From: Nematostella vectensis
Taxonomy: Eukaryota > Cnidaria > Anthozoa > Actiniaria > Edwardsiidae
Direction of reading: 5' to 3'
Length of the DNA: 64,000 nt
Assembly (NCBI RefSeq): GCF_932526225.1
Contig: NC_064048.1
Location: 8,015,515-8,079,514, forward strand
In this document: one piece after another, positions 22,221-33,731 of the stretch
How the letters are laid out: every line of letters begins with the position of its first letter
Numbering within the stretch: the stretch's first letter is position 1
Notes under the pieces: model-generated
Seen by the model: only the letters and a program-made list of their open reading frames with translations
Told to the model about the DNA's origin: nothing
The model's database searches: none
Position numbers and translations under genes: made by a program

Positions 22221-24418
22221 CTGCAATTTTTAAAATGGATATTTTCGGCATCAGAACATATTCAAATGACTAAATATGCCATTTCAATGTGTTTCGGGAA
22301 GGGACGGACAAATGTCTCCTAGAAGCTGAAAATATATGATTATACATTTTTTTTATTATTATGTTTGTTCTACTGTTTAAACTTTGCATTAAAATCCTCA
22401 ATAGCTATCTTATTTTTCCATTTTTTCGTTTATACGCATAAACTTTTTATCATGCTTCGTAAGTTTGCAAGTTAATTTTGCGTTGATCCAGAAGCAGAAT
22501 TCGATTTTTGTTTTAACCCTGTCACGTACCTTCACGTAACGTTATTTCCAAGAGGTGCATCTTTCGTGAATTTTTGATAAAATGAGCGTTTGTTTGTAAC
22601 ACAAGATAGTGAAATTTAGGAAATCGTTCTTTGCTTTGTAATAGAACAGTAAAGAGTACATATTATTCATATTGTCACAAACACCCATTTTTTATTAAAG
22701 GGTGTTGGCAAATATTTGATGAGAAAGTTGCGTGTTGGCTTAGAAATATGTAATTTGAAATGGTGTTTCTTTCCGTTAAAAGGGAGAAAAAAGAAATTAA
22801 GCAATTGGCCCTTTTTAACCTTCACAGCATTGACAAGCATAGTAATTAAAAAGAATAGCCAATCTACCTAACGCATAGGCAGGAAATGAAGCATTGTAAT
22901 ACTTTATACTTTCAGTTCCCTGAAATATTAAGTTTTTTTCACTCTAAACTCTTCGTGGTATACGATTTCGTATAAACCATTGTTTTGGTACTTTCTAGAT
23001 GGCGTTTTTTTAGCCGGAACTGTTTGTTTTTTAATTATCTGATGGTATTACAAATGAGCAAAAGGCAAATCTCCCTTTACATCCCAAATTTCCTTACCTT
23101 TGAAGAACAATTCTTTTTTTTAAATTAAAGTCTTCTACTACTCTTTTCACCCCTGAGACTGATTTTAACTGATTTTAAATTGCATAGCGTGAATGATTCA
23201 AGCCTTTGGGCTATCTTTGTGGTTAGTGTGACAAAGACATGATTTCTCAAAAGCGTTTGTTACCTTTCCAGGATATTAACCATGCTAAAGATGTGTCTTC
23301 TCAATTGCTCACTGCTTTAAAAGCCCTATCTTCGCTCACTTCTTTTCTTGCTTGACTCATTTTCTGACAAATCTGTATCTGTTTCCTCAAACAATTGAAC
23401 TTGTCGAAGAAACCGAGAATATTGTGTCACTTGTAACAAAAAAGAAAAAAATATTGTAACTTTATACTGTATTGCCGGCCACACCATAGAGAGCAATGGG
23501 AAATCATCTCCAGTGCTAGAGATATGAATGTTGACCTAGAAACGAGCTTGTTTTGACATCTGAGTCGTGCTTCTTCTTTACCGAGTAGTATATATATGCG
23601 CTGGTCGCGCACAGCTGAACAAATGCGAATTCAGGTGGGACATGTGTATTGAAAATTGCATCGCTTTTGTGTCAAATTTCAGGATACGCGCACAAGTAGA
23701 GATATTGTCAAATGCTGAAGTTTGGGGTAAATGTTTGACACTGGCTTTCTGACCTTGCTGTGAATAATGTAACTCCTATAATAATGAATATAGATGTTTA
23801 TATTATGAATCTACCGATACATGTTAGGTAGACGTATTGTTCAGTGTTGATATTTCACCCGAATATTTGACACCCCGTGGATAATACTCCTTTAGCTCGT
23901 TTTTCGGCGGATGCTCGTCATTCGTTTAGGGTCAACGTAGACGTAGCAGGCCTCGAATTTTTTGGGGGGTGGGTGGGCATATAGAGAAACATTAAAAAAC
24001 ATTTTGAAAATATTGGGAGGGGGGGGCGAGTAAAGGTATTTGATACAGCATCTTGTTTATGAAAGTGATTTGGAATCAATAAGAGTATTTTGGGGTAAAA
24101 AAGACACACCCATTTGAAGTTTTTTGAGCCTGAATCCACCTGAAATCTTAACAAAAACTGCATGACCCCTCCCCACCCCCTCTTCTCAGTTAGTTGTACC
24201 TCTCTAGTCGAAATAAATATTTTGGTGAAATATTTTGTTAAAAGTTCATAACAGTGAAAATAGTCGCGAAATACAATAAAATGTGCAATATCTATGGAGG
24301 GACTGCGTAACAAATTAATGAGAATGTTCATGTATGAATATAGAGTTACACGCTAATTACCATAATAAATTCTTAAGTTTGATTCTCATAATACGCAACG
24401 CAAACAGGGACTATTCTG
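22221..24418. other. gene-free AT-rich stretch
   Basis: No supported gene. A G-rich run lies at about 24017-24027. The 137-codon minus-strand open stretch at 23918-24331 has no domain and I regard it as chance. Confidence 0.35.
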
Positions 24419-24442
24419 TTGCGCATGCGCATTTCATTGAGC
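24419..24442 (+). promoter_or_regulatory. NRF-1-like palindrome beside a possible gene start
   Basis: TGCGCATGCGCA (24419-24430), the known NRF-1 consensus of animal housekeeping promoters, lies 12 bases upstream of ATGGCGATCAAAATGGCGGA, a typical start-codon context. A short open stretch (24443-24637, including MADVECYDKNSHCWWTVE) follows, but no gene can be extended from it. A second copy, GCGCATGCGC (25547-25556), lies 1.1 kb downstream. Confidence 0.3.
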
Positions 24443-25570
24443 GATATGGCGATCAAAATGGCGGACGTGGAATGTTATGACAAAAACTCGCACTGTTGGT
24501 GGACTGTAGAGATATCTTCTTTGACCAGAATTCCCACAGAAGGCAAACATAAGTTTGTATGTAGTTTCCCTCCAATCAGCGATTGCCGGATATCGTTTTG
24601 CGTGCTAAATATCACCATAAAGATGCTAAACAGCTAACCATTCACAGGAATCGATGGTGGCGTGTTATGATTCCTACATGAATTTCGAGAATGATATCTC
24701 CGTTTTTTGAGGGCGACTGTACTAAAGCCCTGCACTATGACAGTCTTTCTAATTGGATATTATGATAGAAATCCGTACTCTTCCGTTCTGATAAACTTGT
24801 TTTACACCGTTTGAGCTTAAATTGACAGTGATATTCTCGGTATCTGGGAAATAAAACCACAGTTTCCAGATTGCGATCACTTTTATCTTCACTTATTTAC
24901 CGGGATTTTATGGGTGTCATTTATAGGAAAATCGGAGAAAGATCTTAAATTATCTTTTAGTGTGTGGTATCCATTTTCTACGGCATGATTTAGAACTGTA
25001 CGCGGTTATCATATCAAGCAAAAGTTGTTCTGAATCACCTAATTATCATACCCTCCTCTAAACAACACTTTTATTTCCCAGAAATCGGACAAATATTTTT
25101 GGAGATATTGTCGCCTAAATAAACATATAAATATCACTTCTCATGAATATTGAATATTTCATTATTATGGAAAATCGAGTAATAAAACAACACAAATAAT
25201 GCCACTGTGTTGTGCACTGCTTTTAATAATCTCATTATTTGCTAACGTCTAAACTAAGCAAAATTGGAGAACACCTTTTACTTTACTTGTTTTGTGTCAG
25301 TTTTGAGGATAATTACCAGGTGAAAGTCATTATGGTAATTCATTCTTTTGTTACATATGTAATTTGCAATTCATCTAGCTCAAATAGTTCCTCAAGGACA
25401 GAGAGCCGGAAATAGGGCCTCCCAAGTCATGTAAACACATAAATTCTATAAATAAAACAAACATGTCAATATTTTGGTAACTTGCTCTAAAAAAGAAAGA
25501 AGGAAAGAAAGAAAAACCACACGTCATTTTCTGATTCTCACTAGAGCGCATGCGCAAAGTACGCTTGTGC
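24443..25570. other. unassigned sequence left of the minisatellite
   Basis: It contains the short open stretch ending at 24637 and nothing else recognised. Confidence 0.3.
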
Positions 25571-25571
25571 C

Positions 25572-26720
25572 TGATTGTCTTGCGCTAGTGGTTGTGTTTG
25601 ACTAATCTCACTTGTGTCGTGTTTGACTGGATCTCACTTGTGTTGTGTTTGACTGGATCTCACTTGTGTCGTGTTTGACTGGATCTCACTTGTGTTGTGC
25701 TTGAGTTGATTCTCACTTGTGTTGTGGTTGTGTTTGACTGAATCTCACTTGTGTTGTGTTTGACTAATCTCACTTGTGTTGTGTTTGACTGATTCTCACT
25801 TGTGTTGTGTTTGACTGGATCTCACTTGTGTTGTGTTTGACTGGATCTCACTTGTGTTGTGTTTGACTGGATCTCACTTGTGTTGTGTTTGACTGGATCT
25901 CACTTGTGTTGTGTTTGACTGGATCTCACTTGTGTTGTGTTTGACTGGATCTCACTTGTGTTGTGTTTGACTGGATCTCACTTGTGTTGTGTTTGACTGG
26001 ATCTCACTTGTGTTGTGTTTGACTGGATCTCACTTGTGTTGTGTTTGACTGGATCTCACTTGTGTTGTGTTTGACTGGATCTCACTTGTGTTGTGCTTGA
26101 CTGGATCTCACTTGTGTTGTGCTTGACTGGATCTCACTTGTGTTGTGCTTGTGTTTGACTAATCTCACTTGTGTTGTGTTTGACTGGATCTCACTTGTGT
26201 TGTGCTTGAGTTGATTCTCACTTGTGTTGTGGTTGTGTTTGACTGAATCTCACTTGTGTTGTGTTTGACCGATTCTCACTTGTGTCGTGCTTGTGTTTAA
26301 CCGATTCTCACTTGTGTTGCGCTTGTGTTTAACCGATTCTAACTTGTGTTGTGGTCTGTGTTGAATTTAATCTCACTTGTGCCGTGCTTGTGTTTGACTG
26401 ATTCTCACTTGTGTTGTGCTTGTGTTTAACTGTTTCTCACCTGTGTTGTGCTTGTGCTTGATTGATTCTCACTTCTGTTGCGCTCGTGTTTGACTGATTC
26501 TCACATGTGTTGTGCTTGTGTTTGACTGATTCTCACTTGTGCTGTGCTTGTGTTTACTGATTCTCACTTGTGTTGTGCTTGTGTTTACTGATTCTCACCT
26601 GTGTTGCGCTTGTGTTTGACTGATTCTCACTTGTGCTGTACTTGTGTTTGACTGATTCTCACCTGTGTTGTGATTAACTGATTCTCACTTTTGCTGTTCT
26701 CTGTGTTTAGCTTATTCTCA
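25572..26720. repeat. 26-bp minisatellite, about 40 copies
   Basis: The unit TCTCACTTGTGTTGTGTTTG plus ACTGGA is nearly perfect in the centre (about 25800-26090). It decays to longer and shorter variants (CTTGTGTTTGACTGATTCTC types) toward the right. The array ends about 100 bp from the stop codon of GPCR-2, so it probably overlaps the 3' UTR or lies just beyond it. Confidence 0.95.
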
Positions 26721-26826
26721 CAAACCGTAACCCTAACCATATTGCTTCGAAGTACCATCGCAGTTCCCCTTGGTAGGTATCGCAGGCAACGATGCAACGA
26801 TTACTATGGATAAGAAGCTGTCCCTT

Positions 26827-27595
26827 CTATTGGTCAGCGGTCGGTGTGACATGCGCACTATGCGGGTTTGTGCCTTGAGCATTTTGTGGCCTTACTCTGG
26901 ATGTGCCGTCAGGTAGCCGCATCGCCGCCGCTAATGATCCCTCAGACACGCTGTGATTGGTCAATCTGCTAAAAGCTCGGGTGAATGTTTTCATGCGCCA
27001 TGCGTATAGAAATTGATTCCCCGAACAGTTCATCAAAACGAGAAGCAATAACAAATCACGAGACCAGTGGATCAGCAAACAGCTACATTCATCGCAAAGA
27101 TTGACGATGAAGATGAAGATGCAAGCGGGGAGGTTACATAGCGCATAGAAAGCTAGAATACCCAGAAAACCTCGCGTGACTTTTTGCTCGAACTCAGTTC
27201 TCTTCTGCACAACGCGTGACGACTGTTGTGCAGTCTTGCCTGACGCATTTATCTTCAAGTTGCGTGACGCCTTTGACACATTCCCGTAAATTTTCAAAAA
27301 GGCAACGATGATTATGGCTAATGTGACAAGGACGGTGAAAATAGCGAAAATGAAGGCGAATTTAAAATAGCCAAGCTTGAAGTAGGAGCACGGAAGTGTA
27401 AGCGAGATAACCCATATAAGCATCGAGCACTTTATGGCGCGCTTTGCGGTTATCCGCTGTCTATGTTGTGCATTGACTGTTATGGTTCGTTCAATGGCGA
27501 GTGCGGCGATGCTAAGCAAAGATGCTGTGCACGTGATGAAGAACGACATGTGAGGTAGGGCGTACCACGTGATCACACTGTAGCCAAGAGCCTCC
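26827..27595 (-). CDS. class A GPCR, GPCR-2, exon 2 (helices 3-7 and tail)
   Basis: The exon follows a CCAG acceptor (AG at 27597-27596) and continues the frame of exon 1 exactly (the split codon AG|G gives Arg). Together they encode 338 residues. Seen: AIERT at the end of helix 3 (Thr in place of the DRY Tyr), CNLPA in helix 6, CDECSC in loop 3 and NQFLY in helix 7. These match the unusual features of GPCR-1 and mark the two as paralogues. The C-terminal tail is Ser/Asn/Pro-rich. As in GPCR-1 there is no Cys at the top of helix 3. Ligand and G-protein coupling are unknown. Confidence 0.9.
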
Positions 27596-28119
27596 CTGGA
27601 ATAAGACAATCATGTTTTAGTCCATCTTGTCAACCCATACAACCCTTTCCCGTCTTCATGTTATGAAATACAATATTATCCCCCCTCCCTCCCCTCCACC
27701 GTTTTTTATCTTCTGTTGTCCTTTCCGAGCACGTCAATCGTGATCTCCTCAAAACCAGTACTTTATTTTTTTAGGTCACGTTTCAGCGGCAGATGTGAGA
27801 GATCCACGCTTTTTGGGATAACTGCGTGAAGGCAAATAGTTCCTAGGCGTTTAAACGAGGGAATGCAGGGTGGACGCTCAACCTCCCTCTAGATCGCTTA
27901 GGAGGGGGTCTTGTCTCCTCATATCCACACAGCAAATCCTAGGTACCGTATTTACCCGCGTATAATGCGCACTTTTGTATTCCTAAAATGACCTCGAAAA
28001 AAGAAGTGCGTATAATTACGCTGATCCTTTTGTTCTCAGTATGAAGCGGTAATGAATAAGAAAGTGCGGCGACTAAATTGTAGGTGAGAAACAGTCACAT
28101 ACAGAAACAGCCTTCATAC
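27596..28119 (-). other. intron of GPCR-2 (524 bp) with a MITE-like fragment
   Basis: GT at 28119-28118 (GTCAG|GTATGAAGG) and AG at 27597-27596. It interrupts the coding sequence just after helix 2. Inside, CGTATTTACCCGCGTATAAT followed by GCGCAC (about 27947-27972) and the inverted-type GTGCGTATAATTACGC (about 28006-28021) look like the ends of a small inverted-repeat element. Confidence 0.8.
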
Positions 28120-28367
28120 CTGACATGAAATAGGACGAAGATCGGTTGTGTTATAACGCCCACGATGAGATCGGAGATCGCCATGTTGAAAAGCAAGTAG
28201 TTGAATGAGGTCTTCAATTCCTTATTAGGATCTTTCAATATAGCTATGCAGATGAACAGGTTGCCAGGCAACGTAATGATTGTCAAGAGACTGGTGACGA
28301 CTGATGTAAAGATTGATAATCCAAAGGGTGCCCACACATCCTTGCAATGGTCTTCTCCAAAACCCAT
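28120..28367 (-). CDS. class A GPCR, GPCR-2, exon 1 (N-terminus, helices 1-2)
   Basis: The ATG at 28367 starts MGFGEDHC. Helix 1 carries LPGN and helix 2 FNMAISD with the conserved Asp. The shared intracellular-loop sequence ELKTSFNY closely matches ELKTPFNY in GPCR-1. The extracellular N-terminus is short (about 14 residues) and without sequons, unlike GPCR-1. The exon is 248 bases and ends two bases into a codon, in phase with exon 2. GPCR-1 has no intron at the equivalent place, so one copy has gained or lost it. Confidence 0.88.
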
Positions 28368-28912
28368 TCCGTGTCACGTGATATTGGACTATAGGAATTG
28401 AATATAGCACAACATGTTAGAAAGGACAATAAACGGAAATGATAGACGGGTTTACTTTTATTGTGATTACGATAGTTTAAAAAAAAAAAAATTGAAATGT
28501 GTAAAATAAGCAAGGATATTTTCACCCATAATTTGTCCTCCAATTTCGAAAGAAAAAGATAATAAACATGTGGCTGACCAGGTATCTTTAAGTGCAGATG
28601 ATCAGGTTCTCCACCAAAAATACATGCATGAAATTTCACGTGACTCATGATGTCGATCAACCGCTACTTAGGTATGGCTTATAATTTAAAAATACAACGG
28701 TTTATTCGCAAGGAACTTCAAAATAAAAATCTACGAATTAAGGCTGATACGTTGACATACAATGTTTCAATGAAAATATCTTGGTTACTCGCTTGAATTA
28801 GCCGATGGAAATGTATGCTTTGTTTGGCTCGGCATTGAGCGGGAGCATAAAAAGGCGGCGTGATTGGCCTTCTTTAAGTCCCGCATTACCACGCGTATAA
28901 AATATCTGAGGG
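28368..28912. other. upstream region of GPCR-2
   Basis: Presumed promoter of the minus-strand receptor. A homopolymer A run lies at about 28480-28491 and a second TATAAAA-like box at about 28897 (plus strand). Nothing decisive. Confidence 0.3.
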
Positions 28913-29315
28913 CGGTTGCACAAAGCCTGGATAAGTCTTATCCACCGGTTAAATCCTTATCCAGCGGATAAAAGTTATCCGAGTGGCGCAATTCGGTTGC
29001 ACAAAGCCCGAATAAAAGTTATCCAGCGGTTAAAGTTATCCGGATGATAGGGGTCGGATAAAATCTTATCCACCGAATTAATGTGAAGAAAAAACAAAAT
29101 GGCGTCTTGCTTTCAATTTTTTTTGTCAGAATTTCGAATAATTTTAGACACAGTTAAAGTTGAAACACATTTAAACGACGAATTTTACAGTTGGTAAATT
29201 TACAATGAACTACGAACTTACATGCAGCTCTGGCAGGAATGGAATCAAACTATATCAAACTATCCGGCGGTTAGCGCCTTTCCGGCGGATAACTTATCCA
29301 GGCTTTGTGCAACCG
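28913..29315. mobile_element. 403-bp MITE-like inverted-repeat element
   Basis: CGGTTGCACAAAGCCTGGAT (28913-28932) is repeated in inverted form at 29296-29315 (TCCAGGCTTTGTGCAACCG). Inside are many inverted TTATCC / GGATAA blocks and a second internal GGTTGCACAAAGCC at 28993. No coding capacity. The target duplication is not clear. Confidence 0.8.
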
Positions 29316-29615
29316 GCCCCAGGCTGTTTATTGAATTTCTTGACAGCTCAATATATTCAAACATATGCAGGAATTTATTTATGAAAAGCGAATACTATTT
29401 GATATCACGTGATATTTCTAACATTCGAAAACTTTCGGAGAATCTTCTTGGAGAAAAAAAAATCATTGAAATACATTTAAATCGTCTGAAAACATGCTTT
29501 CATTGAGTCCTTAAGATGTGTTACTGTATTTTTGGAGTATTTATTAAGTTATCATATCAAAAGACACATCAAGTACTGGTGAGATGAAGCAATTAAACAA
29601 ATTGGACACAGGAAG

Positions 29616-29621
<6 letters not shown>

Positions 29622-29699
<78 letters not shown>
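29622..29699. repeat. (TA)n dinucleotide microsatellite
   Basis: About 39 uninterrupted TA units. Confidence 0.97.
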
Positions 29700-29704
<5 letters not shown>

Positions 29705-31728
29705 TATATTGCAGCAGTTATTAGAATACAGTGATTCTAATTTATAATGTTGTATTTAGAACATACTTTTTATCTATTTTTGACAAGTAACAATATTTTT
29801 AAAATCGATAAAGTCAAGCAGTATATTAGCATTAAATCATTTTTGTATTGCGGACGGTGTTCAAATTATGCTGCAAGTACGCTTTTGGAGAATCGTAGGT
29901 TGATAAAAATAAAAAGATACACATTGAAAATACAACAGTTTATTTGCAAGAAAACTTCAAAATCAAATTGAAGTGAGATGCATTATTAACAATATTTGAT
30001 TGGCCGTTTTCTTATAGTTAATTTTTTTAATCGGCTACAATGGAAATGGATTTTTAGTGACTCTTATTGTGTGGGAGGGTAATTGAGGACATCCTTCAAA
30101 GTATTGTCAATAGCAGTCATGTTTCGCTTCTTCAAAATTGGTATATGTAAGGCTAACCTATACCAAAGCCAATAACTCCAACTGCAAAAGTGGACGACGT
30201 CAGAAGACGATAGATTAGAATTACGAATTCAATAAGCACGTGAAAATGTCCTCTGTCCGATACATTTTAGTCGTTTTTCGCTAAACCACGGCTTGAAAAC
30301 TTCAAATTTCACGATCAAAACGCTTGCCGTGTAAACTCTTTAACTGTAGAATAATTTTCTTAGTTTATTTTCATCTGTTTCTGTCCCTAATAATGCCAAG
30401 CTTACTCTATTGCAACTAAGGCAACAGCGTAGCCAGGATTTTTAATGGGAGGGGACCCAAAAGGGACTTTCAAAAATTTTCTTCTTTATTTTAATCAATG
30501 TCTAACACATGTACTGTATTTTTGGCTGCTAAAAGGAGGGGCACCCCCCTGGCTAAGCCCCTGTAAAGAATTCTGAAATTGCCCGACAAGCGCGAACCTA
30601 CGTTATTACGCATAAACCAAAATCACAGCGCGTTGTTTTGCGCCAAACAACAATCTTAACCCATAAAGAAACGATCGTGTTTCCTTTTTCTAAGTTCTAA
30701 GTTTTTCGTGTTTCCTTTTTTAAGATCTAAGTGCGATAAAAGGTTTCCTGAAGTCTCCTTTAAGATTATAATAAGTGGCAACAATCGACCCTGGCTTTGA
30801 TTTAATAGTCGTTTATCCGGTTACCTTTGCAAAGACAACTGTGTGCGCCCTATCTTGGCTGTCAGGCTACGGCGCTACGTACTGCTGTACGGTTTGGAAG
30901 CCATTAAACAAACACAAGTAAAAAATATATTACTAAAGAGTAGAGGGAGAGAGGGGGAGGGGACTCACCTTTTTTTTTATAAACAATATCAAAATCTGAC
31001 GACACTTTCAAACTGTGAAAATAGTTTAAGGTGTTGAACGAACACAGCGAAAACGTGACAGATGTATTCGGAAACCTCCAATGTATAGCAGCTGTCAGAT
31101 TGGATGGAATTGTCATCCTGTACAATAAATTTTCAGTAAACAGAGGTGATTAAAACAATCGAGGACTTCCTTTCTAGTATGATTATATTTTTTTTATGAT
31201 CACTGATTAAGCCCTGCAGTGAGTTTAACTAAATTTAGAAACCGGAATTATAAAATAAGATCATAATAATAAAAAATAATTACACAAGTTCCCGGTAATT
31301 GCTCTGTACTTTTGTTCTACGACTTAAAACACGAAAGTATAGTATTATTTGACTGACCACGGTAAGAAAATCAGATCATTTTGAAAATACATTATGTCAA
31401 GACCATAACCCGTAGACCGGTGCATTATCTAAGTAATGTTTACTTATTTTACCACTAGAACCACGTTTCTAATAAAAAGCACTATAATGTACTTCATTAT
31501 TTATTTGTTCGAACGAATTAGTTTCAAAGCGTTGAAAGCTGGTTTTCATATAATAGCACTTGAACCAGTAAACGCACATAGTCCCAGGCGACCGCAAAAA
31601 AATCACTTTGTGATTGTGTGCTATTGTGTGCAATCGTATGCGACCATATGGAAACCACTTTGCGATCCTTTGCGATCGTACGGCCAAATAGCTGCGATTG
31701 TGCGCGATCGTGTGTATGGACACCAGCC
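29700..31728. other. gene-free stretch
   Basis: No supported gene. At 30425-30562 a short segment begins GCGTAGCCAGGATTTTTAAT and ends CCCTGGCTAAGCCCCTG, a weak inverted pair resembling a dispersed repeat. At 31580-31720 a CpG-containing block repeats GCGATCGTG-like motifs. Confidence 0.35.
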
Positions 31729-32032
31729 TTTACTGTCGAATCCGTTGAATCGCGACCTGCGTTTCAAAACACGATTTTTTTTTGGTTTTCTGTTCCGTCA
31801 GTAAAACCATTCTGAGCCAGTTGAGTCTCGGTTTGTGCACTTCCCAGGCTATCCTCTGGACGAAAACCAGACAGTGTCGCGACAGAAAGCCAAGCAACTG
31901 CACTAGGCGAGAGATGGCAAGGATCTGATTGGCTTAGAATAATTTGACTGGCGGAACAGAAAATCCCAAAAGACAAAAACAAATCGATGTTTCGAAAATG
32001 CGGCGTCGCGATACAACGGATTCGACAGTAAA
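31729..32032. mobile_element. 304-bp MITE-like element with about 50-bp inverted ends
   Basis: TTTACTGTCGAATCCGTTGA plus ATCGCGAC on the left matches the inverted right end (GTCGCGAT, ACAACGGATTCGACAGTAAA). Similarity continues to GTTTC...AAACACGATTT / AAATCGATGTTTC. No clear target-site duplication and no ORF. Confidence 0.8.
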
Positions 32033-33731
32033 AACTAGAAAATCTCCCGATTTCTAGATACTTTCTCCGTTTGATACATCATGTTTTCTTCAAAGAACCC
32101 TTCCGTCAGGAGTCATAAAAAATAGACAATTAGTTTACACAGTACAATACACTTATTTTAAATTAAAATTTGAATTATTTTAAAAACAGAAACTGCTACT
32201 TTTAATCCGAAACATTTTGTAAAAACGGCGAACATGATTTTTGATTGTTGAAATTAGCTTGTCAATAGGAATTGCGTTTTTCAGCTTTTTCTATGACCTT
32301 TGAAAAAAGCCTAGTTTTTGTCGTATATCGATTATAAAAATAATATATAACCATTTATATGTGTTGCTTCCTTTTATCCAGTAAACTAACATGTTTAAAG
32401 AGTTCAACAGATTCTACCCTGATTTTCTTAAAGGATTAAATGCATAAAGCGAGCACGAAATGCTACACGGCGTTTCGATGCTCTGTTCTAACTGTTCAGC
32501 ATATCCTTAAAGAATGATCCCTCCCTTTAAAATTACGCGTGCTAAAAACATTCACATTTATAATCTTACCCTTTAAAAGATCGCAGGAAAAATCACAGCA
32601 CAGCGTCTGTGAGAATGGGTCGCTTTAACTCTAGTGAGTAAAGAAACAAGCGCGGCAGCTGTCCTAGAACAAGCTAAAAGATAATTAACAAAAACTACAT
32701 AAGAGCTCGTCATCACTGTAATCGGAAAGCACGACACAGGAAGCATACAGCAAAAGGCTATTAAAATGTTTGAGGAATACAAAATACAAAGCACTAAGCA
32801 TTCAAACGATAAAAAAGCAATCAACATAATCTTTTTTGCAACTAGCATTGTAAATTGAACATGTGTAAGGAAGAGGAAAAACTCAGGCTGCTAATATAGA
32901 GACGGAACATTTCTTGGGCGGCAGATCTCTCCTCTCCCCTTTGCCAAAGAACTGTAAATGCGGGCAAACCAAAAACTCAGATATGTATATCTGAACAATT
33001 AATAAATGAAGCTTTAACAAGCGCCAACTAAAAGATATCCCCATGCATCCAATGCAACACTTCCCAGAGTAAAAAAACATTAGGAATATGTTAAATTCTG
33101 TGATGGTACAATTTTAACGAATGTTTCTGTAACAACTGTACTATTTGAACTACACTTATCAAACTAAATATTCATTTGTAGTTAACCACACGCGGTTAAG
33201 CCGCATGTTGTCTCAAAGATTGAATATTTGGGTCTCCATTGCAAATTGGAAGCCTGCCGCTGCTTCTAAGTGAGGCCCTCTGATCACAATTGCTATATGA
33301 TTTCCAATGAAAGAAGCAGGCGGAACAATCTCATTGCTAAGAATTAAAACAGGAATCAGATCATTAAGGATCTTAAATAGGAAAGACTTGAAATGGAACG
33401 TTCTACTTCATAGCATATTTGGAAATATGAAGGTGTATTTTTCCTAGAGCCTTTTATTAAACCGCTATGGGAGACATATATAAAAAACAGCTAAGCTGAA
33501 TCCCAGTTTTATATAAACGCCGGCCGTGGCCGTTTTGATACGATCATAAAATGCAATGATCTTTATTTACAGAGTGTTTCATTATAACTTATGTATGTTT
33601 TCTAACCAGTTTCATACTTTGCCGCAGGACGAGAAAATGATTTTGTCAGCATCTTCCAGGGATCTTACTTTTTAGAACAAAAAAAAAAGAAACTAAACAA
33701 ATCCCACAATTAATAATGATTTTCTTATACT
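32033..33731. other. gene-free stretch left of the satellite
   Basis: The minus-strand open stretch 32573-32848 encodes a hydrophobic peptide with no recognisable receptor motif; I do not call it. Nothing else seen. Confidence 0.35.

Noticed and set aside
26721..26741. Telomere-like AACCCTAACC
   Set aside because: Only one or two units at the edge of a minisatellite; too short to be an interstitial telomere tract.
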